Below are positions 1 through 7,183 of a stretch of DNA of 64,000 nt, piece after piece. The stretch's first letter is position 1, and each line of letters opens with the position of its first letter. Source of the stretch: an uncultured Clostridia bacterium (GTDB lineage Bacteria; Bacillota; Clostridia; TANB77; CAG-508); assembly GCA_944389475.1 (NCBI GenBank), contig CALXMM010000009.1, forward strand, positions 1 to 64,000, read 5' to 3'. The notes beneath the pieces were generated by a model. The model did no database searches, was not told where the DNA came from, and saw only the letters and a list, made by a program, of their open reading frames with translations. The position numbers and the translations under genes are program-made.

Positions 1-449
1 TTATTATTATACATTTTTTCAAATTCATCTATTGTAACTAGTTTTGCATCAATTACTTCTCCATCTGTAAATTTTAAATCTTTTGGTTCAATATTTTTTC
101 TAAATAACCAAATATCTTTAAAATCATTTGACTCATCATCTCTTACTGTTTTTAATAAATTGGCATCTTCTGCTTTGAATTTTAAACCTATTTCTTCACT
201 TAATTCTCTTAATATTCCTTGTAGAGTGTCCTCTCCTTTAACACAAGAACCTCCTGTACATTCCCACATTAAAGGATACTTGTTTTTTGAAGGTGCTCTT
301 TTTGTCAACAATAGTTGTCCTCTATCGTTTATGATAACAGCAACAGTTACTAAATGGTATTCCCCATCTTTTAGCTTTTCTTTGCCATGTCTATCTATCA
401 ATTTTCCAGTTTTATTTCTGTTAATATCATACACATCCCATAATTCCAT
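1..449 (-). CDS. Nudix hydrolase, IPP-isomerase-like subgroup (C-terminus cut by window edge)
   Basis: The frame is open from the ATG at 449 to the left edge, so the C-terminus is missing. Residues 66-88 match the Nudix box GX5EX7REUXEEXGU exactly (G66, E72, R80-E81, E84-E85, G87), which binds the metal and the diphosphate. The N-terminal start MELWDVYD and the later GEYHLV and WECTGG are typical of Nudix proteins related to isopentenyl-diphosphate isomerase/YfcD. The substrate cannot be read from sequence. The start is set by AGGTGA seven bases upstream; the nearby ATG at 455 is too close to it. It lies 25 bases after the stop of another, only distantly similar Nudix gene, so the two are probably co-transcribed. 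Confidence 0.85.
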   Translation of the reverse strand, partial: MELWDVYDINRNKTGKLIDRHGKEKLKDGEYHLVTVAVIINDRGQLLLTKRAPSKNKYPLMWECTGGSCVKGEDTLQGILRELSEEIGLKFKAEDANLLKTVRDDESNDFKDIWLFRKNIEPKDLKFTDGEVIDAKLVTIDEFEKMYNN

Positions 450-474
450 ATGCATTCACCTAGCCTCTATTCTC

Positions 475-966
475 TTAAATAACTTCTATCTTATTTGTAA
501 AATCATCATTAATTATATGAACAGGAAATTTTTTGCTTTTTACTACTTCTTTCAAGCACATTGGCAAAAGATTATAATTATCTATTTTGTCAATATCAAC
601 CCAATCATATTGTAGGTAATCTTTTCCTTCTTTATTATGTATAGTATACTCAATCTTTTTATCTTCTGCATTTACAAATTCTACATTATACAAGAAAAAT
701 AACTCATGATATTTTTTATTTTTCATCTCAAAGAAATTCTCTATAGTTGCTGCATATCCAAGTATTTCCACTTCTTTTCCAAGTTCCTCCATAATTTCTC
801 TTTTTAATGTTTTGTTAGAACTCTCTCCTATATGTATTCTACCTCCTGGCAAACAGCAATGATTTTCTTTTACATTATGATGTGTTAATACTTTGTTATT
901 ATGTATTATTAACCCTGCAGCTCTAATGTTTAATTTGTAATCTTCTACATCCAATGTTAAATCCAA
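475..966 (-). CDS. Nudix hydrolase
   Basis: A 163-residue Nudix-fold protein. The Nudix box is at residues 42-63 (G42, E48, R56-E57, E60-E61, G63), after a typical beta-strand lead (AAGLIIHNNKVL). These enzymes cleave nucleoside diphosphates linked to another moiety, with Mg or Mn. The specific substrate is not evident; the overall form resembles the small MutT-like housekeeping members common in Clostridia. The start is a TTG, supported by AAGGATGGG about eight bases upstream; no ATG fits better. It is followed by a second Nudix gene on the same strand. Confidence 0.85.
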   Translation of the reverse strand: MDLTLDVEDYKLNIRAAGLIIHNNKVLTHHNVKENHCCLPGGRIHIGESSNKTLKREIMEELGKEVEILGYAATIENFFEMKNKKYHELFFLYNVEFVNAEDKKIEYTIHNKEGKDYLQYDWVDIDKIDNYNLLPMCLKEVVKSKKFPVHIINDDFTNKIEVI

Positions 967-1001
967 TTTTATCCCATCCTTTCATTTATTAATATTTATT
1001 T

Positions 1002-1023
1002 AATTTTCTTATATAAGAAAATT
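1002..1023 (-). terminator. hairpin downstream of aspS
   Basis: A perfect AT-only inverted repeat (AATTTTCTTAT/ATAAGAAAATT) lies between the aspS stop and the Nudix gene. The U-run after it is poor, so it is a weak terminator at best. Confidence 0.35.
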
Positions 1024-1068
1024 ATAAACTTGTTAATAAATTTTGATGATAACTTAGAAGCATTTTAT

Positions 1069-2844
1069 CTATTCTTCTTTCAAATCTAATTTTATATGAA
1101 CATCTTTTAATTGTTGTTCTGAAACTACAGATGGTGCTCTCATTAATAAATCTCTTGCCTTTTTATTCTTTGGGAATGCTATTACTTCTCTAATATTTTG
1201 AGAATCTGCAATCAACATTACCATTCTATCTAGTCCTGGTGCAGCTCCTGCATGTGGTGGTGTACCATATTGAAAAGCATTGTATAAAGCACCAAATCTA
1301 TTTTTTACATCTTCTTCTGTATATCCAGCAATTTCAAATGCCTTTACCATTATTTCTGGGTCATGGTTTCTAACAGCTCCTGATGCCATTTCATATCCAT
1401 TGCATACCAAATCATATTGATATGCATATATATCTAATGGGTCTTTTGTATTTAAGGCTTCTAATCCTCCCTGTGGCATAGAAAATGGATTATGACTGAA
1501 GTCTATTGTTCCTTCATCTGATAACTCATACATTGGAAAATCTACTATAAAGCAGAAACGATATACATCTTTTTCTAATAAGTCTAATCTTTTTCCTAAC
1601 TCTATTCTAACTAGCCCTGCAATTTTTTGAGCCTTTTCAAATTCATCCGCTACAAAAAACATTGCAGAATTATTTTCTGCTCCATATTTTTCTTGTAAAG
1701 CTTGTTTTATTTCTGGTGTTATAAATTTAGCAATTCCTCCTGTAACCTCACCATTTTCATCTATTTTAGTCCAAGCTAATCCCTTAGCCCCAACATCATT
1801 TGATGTTGCAAATTCTCCCATTTTATCAAAGAATTTTCTACCTTGACTAGCTCCATTTGGAACAACAATAACTTTTACAGTCTTTCCTTTAAACGCATTA
1901 AAATCTGAATCTTTAAATAGTACTGTTGCATCTTGTATAATTAATGGATTTCTTAAATCCGGTTTATCTATACCATATTTCTCCATTGCTTCTCTATATG
2001 GAATACGTACAAAAGGTCCTTTATCAACCTTCCAATTTGTAAATTTTTCAAAAGTAGATGGAACAACTTCTTCTATTACTTTAAAAACATCTTCTTGGGT
2101 TGCAAAACTCATTTCAAAATCTAATTGATAAAATTCGCCCGGTGCTCTATCTGCTCTAGGGTCTTCATCTCTAAAACATGGAGCTATTTGATAGTATTTA
2201 TTAAATCCAGATACCATTAACAATTGTTTAAATTGTTGTGGTGCTTGTGGCAAAGCATAAAATTCTCCTGGATTTAATCTACTTGGTACTAAATAATCTC
2301 TTGCTCCTTCTGGTGATGAATTAGCTAAAATTGGAGTTTGAATTTCTGTAAAGCCTAATTCATCCATTTTATCTCTTAATGTTTTTATTATTTTAGAACG
2401 AAGTAAAATATTATTATGTAATCTTTCATTTCTTAAATCTAAAAATCTATACTCTAACCTTAAATCTTCTCTTACTTCTTGGTCTGTATTAATTTCGAAT
2501 GGTAATACATTTTTACATTTACCTAGAACTTCAATTTTATTACATCTAACTTCTATATCACCTGTTGACATGTGTGGATTTTTATTCGTTCTTTCCACAA
2601 CTTTTCCTTCTATATGTATACAACTTTCAGTAGTTAGTTTTTTAGCTAGGTCTTCTAATTCCTTATCTTCGTTACTTACAATTATTTGGGTAATTCCAAA
2701 TTCATCTCTTAAATCTATAAAAATCATTCCACCTAGATTTCTTATTTTTTGAACCCATCCAGATAATCTTACTTCTTCATTTACATTACTAATATTTAAT
2801 TCTCCACATGAGTGTGTTCTATATTTGTTTTTTTCTACTTTCAT
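1069..2844 (-). CDS. aspS: aspartate--tRNA ligase
   Basis: Class II aminoacyl-tRNA synthetase that charges tRNA-Asp (or Asp and Asn if no AsnRS exists). The N-terminal OB anticodon-binding domain is at about residues 10-105. Next comes motif 2 with FRDEDPRADR, then the GAD insert typical of bacterial AspRS (about 280-420). Motif 3, GAAPGLDRMVML, lies near the C-terminus. Length of about 591 residues is normal. An upstream ATG at 2862 is in frame, but GGAAGAGGA stands seven bases before the ATG at 2844, which I take as the start. A promoter lies at 2884-2912, so this is probably a single gene unit. Confidence 0.97.
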   Translation of the reverse strand: MKVEKNKYRTHSCGELNISNVNEEVRLSGWVQKIRNLGGMIFIDLRDEFGITQIIVSNEDKELEDLAKKLTTESCIHIEGKVVERTNKNPHMSTGDIEVRCNKIEVLGKCKNVLPFEINTDQEVREDLRLEYRFLDLRNERLHNNILLRSKIIKTLRDKMDELGFTEIQTPILANSSPEGARDYLVPSRLNPGEFYALPQAPQQFKQLLMVSGFNKYYQIAPCFRDEDPRADRAPGEFYQLDFEMSFATQEDVFKVIEEVVPSTFEKFTNWKVDKGPFVRIPYREAMEKYGIDKPDLRNPLIIQDATVLFKDSDFNAFKGKTVKVIVVPNGASQGRKFFDKMGEFATSNDVGAKGLAWTKIDENGEVTGGIAKFITPEIKQALQEKYGAENNSAMFFVADEFEKAQKIAGLVRIELGKRLDLLEKDVYRFCFIVDFPMYELSDEGTIDFSHNPFSMPQGGLEALNTKDPLDIYAYQYDLVCNGYEMASGAVRNHDPEIMVKAFEIAGYTEEDVKNRFGALYNAFQYGTPPHAGAAPGLDRMVMLIADSQNIREVIAFPKNKKARDLLMRAPSVVSEQQLKDVHIKLDLKEE

Positions 2845-2883
2845 TCTATCCTCTTCCTTCATTCTCTCTAAATGTCCTTGACT

Positions 2884-2912
2884 ATTATACTCTAATTTTC
2901 TGGAAATAACAA
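2884..2912 (-). promoter_or_regulatory. sigma-A promoter of aspS
   Basis: On the minus strand: -35 TTGTTA, 17-base spacer, -10 TATAAT, about 40 bases before the aspS start. Confidence 0.7.
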
Positions 2913-2994
2913 TATTAGTAGCATATTTTGTATTTTAATTTAATATTTTAGATTAGATTTTAGTATGAAAATTTTTAAATATTCTATCTTTCCC

Positions 2995-3023
2995 TTGACT
3001 AACCTTATATAATTTGATAAAAT
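2995..3023 (+). promoter_or_regulatory. promoter of tRNA-Gly
   Basis: TTGACT at 2995, 17-base spacer, TAAAAT at 3018, ending 23 bases before the tRNA. Confidence 0.7.
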
Positions 3024-3046
3024 ATATATGCTTTTGAAAAACTTAT

Positions 3047-3122
<76 letters not shown>

Positions 3123-3123
3123 T

Positions 3124-3163
3124 AAATATATAAGTCATTCGTTTAGAATGACTTATATATTTT
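3124..3163 (+). terminator. terminator after tRNA-Gly
   Basis: A 17-bp inverted repeat around loop GTTTA (AAGTCATTC/GAATGACTT core), followed by T-rich sequence. Confidence 0.75.
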
Positions 3164-3223
3164 AAAAATTAGTAATATATTATTTTTTATTTCATACTAT
3201 ATAATATATTTAAGTATATGTAT

Positions 3224-3307
3224 GGCGACATAGCCAAGTTGCTGAAGCTGTGCGAAACGAAGTGAGCTACAGATTCAGTATACGAAAACATTTTAGTAAG
3301 TTAATCC
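3224..3307 (+). repeat. detached copy of the tRNA-Cys 5' end with hairpin
   Basis: The first 18 bases, GGCGACATAGCCAAGTTG, are identical to the start of the tRNA-Cys that begins 84 bases further on. The remainder does not continue as a tRNA: there is no T arm and no 3' acceptor strand. Instead, arms CTGAAGCTGT and ACAGATTCAG can pair (one mismatch) around a GC-richer loop. It could be a relic of a tandem tRNA, a mobile-element scar, or a tRNA-like transcript; the sequence does not decide. Confidence 0.6.
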
Positions 3308-3383
3308 GGCGACATAGCCAAGTTGGTTAAGGCGCGAGTCTGCAAAACTCTGATCCCCAGTTCGAATCTGGGTGTCGCCTCCA
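3308..3383 (+). tRNA. tRNA-Cys (anticodon GCA)
   Basis: Acceptor GGCGACA pairs with TGTCGCC, and CCA is encoded. The loop CTGCAAA holds anticodon GCA at 3342-3344. The T arm is CCCAGTTCGAATCTGGG. Confidence 0.96.
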
Positions 3384-3386
3384 AAA

Positions 3387-3416
3387 ACCTAGTATTTTTA
3401 TACTAGGTTTTATTTT
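3387..3416 (+). terminator. terminator after tRNA-Cys
   Basis: Stem AACCTAGTAT/ATACTAGGTT with loop TTTT, followed by a T-rich run. Confidence 0.85.
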
Positions 3417-3499
3417 TTATTATTCATATATTATGTATTTTCAATGTTTTTTCATCCTTTATTGTATGATATAGCCATGGCAAGGAGGTGATGACTAGA

Positions 3500-3540
3500 A
3501 AAAATGTGCTTGCCCATTTCAAAGAAAGACAAGCACAAAA
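3500..3540 (-). terminator. terminator of dacA
   Basis: On the minus strand, GTGCTTG pairs with CAAGCAC across a 17-base loop and is followed by six T. It lies just beyond the dacA stop. Confidence 0.7.
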
Positions 3541-3548
3541 AAGTAATA

Positions 3549-4808
3549 TTAAATAGCTTTCTCCATATTCTTAAAATTATTTATAAAAAAATTCTTAAAA
3601 TAATCAAAAAATTCCAGTTTATCTATTCCCTTATTTACACTTATTGTGAGCTCTAAAACTTTATTATCATCAACATATACACATAATTTACCAATATAAT
3701 CATCTTTTTGTACTGGTGCATTAATTTCATCCACATTAAATATTTTTACATTTATTTTTTGTTCATCTACTTTTTTTATTGGCACAAAGTAATTATCCAA
3801 TTCTTCTAATTTAGTGCTAACAGTATTTTTCTTTCCATTTATAACTTTAATTCTATTCTCATTTATATTCTTCCATTCCTCATATTTCTCATTAATAATA
3901 TCCTTAGTATTATAGATTTCATAATTTTGATATGCAAATTCAATTAATTTCACACTATCATTCGTTCTATCTTTTTTAGTATCTGCACCTAAAACAACAG
4001 TAATTATGTTCATTCCATCCCTATTTACAGATGTTACTAAACATCTATTAGCTCCATTTGTAAAACCCGTTTTAACTCCATTTACACCATATAAATTTCC
4101 TAATAATTCATTTGTATTCTTTAAATTTTTACTTCTTCCATTAATGGAAATTGTAATATTTTTCGTATTAACTATCTGTGCAAATTTTTTTATATTTAAG
4201 GCATAATCTGCCATTTTAGCCAATTCCAAAGCAGTTGTATAGTGTTCCTGCATATCCAATCCATGTGGTGTAACAAAATGTGTATCTTTTAATCCTAATT
4301 CCTCAGCTTTTTCATTCATCATTTTAGCAAATCCTTCCACACTTCCACCAACATATTCTGCTAAAGCAACTGCAGCATCATTTCCTGAAACTAGCAACAA
4401 ACCATATAATAAATTTTCAACTGTAATTTTATCTCCTGCCTTAAGCCCCAATCTAGAACCACCTGTTCCTCCTGATTTTTTAGATACTGTAACAGTATCA
4501 TTTAAATTTGCATGTTCAAGTACAACTATTGCAGTCATTATCTTTGTAGTTGATGCCATTGGTCTTCTTTCATTTTCTTTTTTGCCCCAAATTATTTTTT
4601 TAGATTTTCTATCATATATTACAGCAGCACGAGCATTAATTTTAGGCTCTTCATTAGTATTTGTTGTCTCTATTATTTCATCCGACCAATCCGGAATTTC
4701 TAAATCATCTATATCATCAGCATAAACTGTATTTGTAAAAGTAAAAATTAAAATAAATACTATAACGATTTTATATACCATACTTTGTTTTTCTTTATTT
4801 TTTAACAC
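3549..4808 (-). CDS. dacA: D-alanyl-D-alanine carboxypeptidase (PBP5/DacF type, peptidase S11)
   Basis: A 419-residue penicillin-binding protein that trims the terminal D-Ala from peptidoglycan stem peptides outside the cell. It has an N-terminal signal segment (about residues 11-30), then all three S11 motifs: S86-T-T-K89 (catalytic Ser and Lys), SGN near residue 145 and KTG near 247. The last 120 residues resemble the PBP5 C-terminal domain. The start is a GTG at 4808 with AGGTGA five to six bases upstream; that ribosome site lies inside the hairpin at 4809-4847, so folding would block initiation. No promoter is clear between this gene and the T4SS operon upstream. The symbol marks the family; it could equally be called dacF. 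Confidence 0.93.
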   Translation of the reverse strand: MLKNKEKQSMVYKIVIVFILIFTFTNTVYADDIDDLEIPDWSDEIIETTNTNEEPKINARAAVIYDRKSKKIIWGKKENERRPMASTTKIMTAIVVLEHANLNDTVTVSKKSGGTGGSRLGLKAGDKITVENLLYGLLLVSGNDAAVALAEYVGGSVEGFAKMMNEKAEELGLKDTHFVTPHGLDMQEHYTTALELAKMADYALNIKKFAQIVNTKNITISINGRSKNLKNTNELLGNLYGVNGVKTGFTNGANRCLVTSVNRDGMNIITVVLGADTKKDRTNDSVKLIEFAYQNYEIYNTKDIINEKYEEWKNINENRIKVINGKKNTVSTKLEELDNYFVPIKKVDEQKINVKIFNVDEINAPVQKDDYIGKLCVYVDDNKVLELTISVNKGIDKLEFFDYFKNFFINNFKNMEKAI

Positions 4809-4847
4809 AAAAAATCACCTATTCAAATATATTCAAATAGGTGATTT
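4809..4847 (-). terminator. hairpin between the T4SS operon and dacA, overlapping the dacA ribosome site
   Basis: A 14-bp stem (AAAAATCACCTATT with its complement) followed by six T on the minus strand. It has the form of an intrinsic terminator for the upstream T4SS operon. Its 3' arm contains AGGTGA, the only Shine-Dalgarno for dacA. Confidence 0.75.
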
Positions 4848-4895
4848 TTATTACATATCTCAAATTAAATTCTATTAATTATTCTATAGTATATA

Positions 4896-5912
4896 CTACT
4901 CATCATCAGGATAAATAGATCTTTCTCCTGGCCATCCATGTTCGTCTTCCTCTTCTTCTCTAGCCTTCTTTTCTGCTTCTGTTTCTTTTTCATCAGATAT
5001 TTCTTTGGCTGTTTTATCTCTTTCTGTTTTTGCCTCATCTAATTTAGCTTTCTCAACATCAGCAGCTGATGGCTTATAATTTGATGTTTCAATTGCTTCA
5101 TTTGAATCTCTATTCGTTAATGTTATTTGTCCATAACTAATATCAATTCCTAAATTTGTTGTTCCTCCATCTTTTCTAGGGACAACCATATCAACACTAC
5201 TATTCCCGCATTCTTCTGGTTGTTCATCTGTTCTAGCAGTTCTTGCTCCAACAAAATCCGGATTTACTTCAAATTTATTATCGGGTCTTAAACCTAATAA
5301 AACAATTGAGCCATCCTTTGTAATTCCCATATATTGGTCCGCATATCCAGTTTCTCTACCAACAACATCTCTAGAAAAATTCTCATCATCAATTCTAACT
5401 AATGAAACTAATTCTAAACCAGTATCTTCTTGCATTTTAGTAGCAGTTTCTTCTTGCTCTTCTTTTTCTTCTTCTTCCTTTAAATCTATTTTATCTTCAT
5501 CTTTAGATTTCTCTTCTAATTCCTTAGGGTCCATTTCTTGTAATTCTAAATATTGAGCAGGAATTAATTCTCCCAAGCTTTCACGATATTCTTCTGTTAC
5601 TTCTACTAGACCTGTTTCATTTGTTGTAGCAATTAGCTCATAACTCTTGTACAAATCATACTCTCCAGTTTTATATGCAACTAATGCTAATTCCTTAGCT
5701 TTAGTTTTTATTTCTGCAAGTTCCACATCTGATAAAGAATATATATTTTCTATTTCTTGCTGTTTACTTTTTTCTACTGCTAACTTTTTCTTAAGTTCTG
5801 CTAAATATTGACCATCTTTTTCTCTATCTTCTAGTGACTTAACTTTTTCTTCCAATGCTTGTACTCTTTCATTTTGTTGTTCTAATTTAGCGGGTAAATC
5901 TTTTTCTGGCAT
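4896..5912 (-). CDS. unknown coiled-coil protein, last gene of the T4SS operon
   Basis: 338 residues, not recognised. There is no signal peptide and no membrane segment, so it is probably cytoplasmic unless exported by the machine itself. Residues about 1-65 are a predicted coiled coil (Leu/Glu/Lys heptads) and an acidic run follows near 135-155. A folded middle domain (about 160-260) has beta-like stretches such as DGSIVLLGLRPD, and the C-terminal tail is highly charged. The start at 5912 rather than 5918 is chosen because GGAGGG stands seven bases before it. It sits at the distal end of the secretion operon, 50 bases after the previous gene, a place where accessory or cargo genes may lie; that role is inference. 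Confidence 0.7.
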   Translation of the reverse strand: MPEKDLPAKLEQQNERVQALEEKVKSLEDREKDGQYLAELKKKLAVEKSKQQEIENIYSLSDVELAEIKTKAKELALVAYKTGEYDLYKSYELIATTNETGLVEVTEEYRESLGELIPAQYLELQEMDPKELEEKSKDEDKIDLKEEEEKEEQEETATKMQEDTGLELVSLVRIDDENFSRDVVGRETGYADQYMGITKDGSIVLLGLRPDNKFEVNPDFVGARTARTDEQPEECGNSSVDMVVPRKDGGTTNLGIDISYGQITLTNRDSNEAIETSNYKPSAADVEKAKLDEAKTERDKTAKEISDEKETEAEKKAREEEEDEHGWPGERSIYPDDE

Positions 5913-5966
5913 ATACATCCCTCCACGTTTTTACATATTTTTGCCAATGTATTAAATAAAATTTAT

Positions 5967-6521
5967 TTAATCTAATTTTACATCAAAAGATAATTGAAAA
6001 TCATTAAAACCATTTTCTATTAATATAAATTTTTGATCCATAGAATAATTTGTATCCAATGGTGTTTTTATTGTTGTAAATAAAATATAGTATTTTCCCT
6101 GTCTTTCAATATTATTATACTCTACTGTTATTAAACTAGATGGAAATTTTTCTTGAGCATATTTTTCAAAGTCTTCTACTGTTTTAAAATAATTATTTTT
6201 GAAGTCAGGATACAATAAGGCATATGCCTTATCGTAATCCTTTTCTTCAATATATCTAATAAATTTTCCACAATACTGTTGCATTCTTGTTCTTTCATCT
6301 TTATCTTTTAAATCTTCTATTTCTAGTTGATTTGTATTTTCTTCTATTTCTTCAGCTGTTAAAACATTTTCTACGCTTAGTTCGTTAACTGAAGTATTAT
6401 TAGAATTTTCACTTTTTTCTCTATTATAAACAGTATTTATAACAACCATTACTACAATTAGAATAATTAATATTAAAAATAATATTTTGAATACCTTACT
6501 ATCAAAAAAATTACCTTTCAT
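5967..6521 (-). CDS. VirB8-like (NTF2-fold) T4SS protein, short paralogue
   Basis: 184 residues: short cytoplasmic N-terminus, one membrane helix (about residues 12-32), a charged linker, then an extracellular domain from about 80 onward. The stretch around KDYDKAYALLYPDF and the spacing of FEKYAQEKF closely follow the corresponding part of the larger protein at 10964-11914 (KDYENAYNMLSDDC ... FKSYVDNRY), so the two are paralogues. The arrangement of one helix plus an NTF2-like domain is that of VirB8/TcpC proteins, which form part of the conjugation channel. Assignment is by fold resemblance and context, not by a signature motif. GGAGG precedes the ATG by eight bases. Confidence 0.65.
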   Translation of the reverse strand: MKGNFFDSKVFKILFLILIILIVVMVVINTVYNREKSENSNNTSVNELSVENVLTAEEIEENTNQLEIEDLKDKDERTRMQQYCGKFIRYIEEKDYDKAYALLYPDFKNNYFKTVEDFEKYAQEKFPSSLITVEYNNIERQGKYYILFTTIKTPLDTNYSMDQKFILIENGFNDFQLSFDVKLD

Positions 6522-6533
6522 TTTTTACCTCCA

Positions 6534-7136
6534 TTATTCTGCTGAGGCGAATATGATTTCTGGATTTGTAGAAGTCATATTTGCAAAGTAAACACGTAAT
6601 TGCATTTCCTTATCTTTGTTTTCATATTTAAATTTTATAGCAAAACTTAAATATGCATTTCTTCCAGCTGTTCTATAAGAATTAGAATCTATTTCACAAT
6701 ATTCAAATTTAGAATCACCATAATTTAATGTTTGTAAATATTTAGCTAATTTGTTAAAGTCATCCTCTTGATTTATTCCTAAATTCGTTTCTATTTCATC
6801 CTTATTATTATTAAAATAATTTGATAATTGGCCATCATCTAATCCATCTATATCTTCAAATAATTTTGGTAAATAATCATATACTAAAGTGTTTAAACTT
6901 TCATATAGGTCATTTTTATCATTTTGACCATCATATTTTGTCATTAACTCAGCTATTCCTCTAGGTAATAATTTATCTTTTGTGTAATTTTCCACTTGTT
7001 CTTGTAAGATTTGTTCATCTGTCTGTGCTACTTCATTTACCACTTTTTTATTAACAGATTTTTTTACAACAACAATTATTACAATTACCACAATAATAAT
7101 TATTAATGCAATTAATATTTTCTTAACAAATTTCAT
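6534..7136 (-). CDS. unknown single-pass membrane protein in the T4SS operon
   Basis: 200 residues with a very hydrophobic N-terminal helix (about residues 6-24, nearly all Ile/Val) and an extracellular remainder rich in Asp, Asn and Tyr. I recognise no family. Size and topology are like the small VirB8-like neighbours, but the NTF2 pattern is not visible. It has a GGAGG site before the ATG, lies 12 bases from the next gene, and is clearly co-transcribed with the T4SS genes, so a structural or assembly role in the channel is likely but unproven. Confidence 0.65.
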   Translation of the reverse strand: MKFVKKILIALIIIIVVIVIIVVVKKSVNKKVVNEVAQTDEQILQEQVENYTKDKLLPRGIAELMTKYDGQNDKNDLYESLNTLVYDYLPKLFEDIDGLDDGQLSNYFNNNKDEIETNLGINQEDDFNKLAKYLQTLNYGDSKFEYCEIDSNSYRTAGRNAYLSFAIKFKYENKDKEMQLRVYFANMTSTNPEIIFASAE

Positions 7137-7183
7137 AAATTTCCTCCAAATTTATTAGGTATTTAAATACTATTATCTCTATA

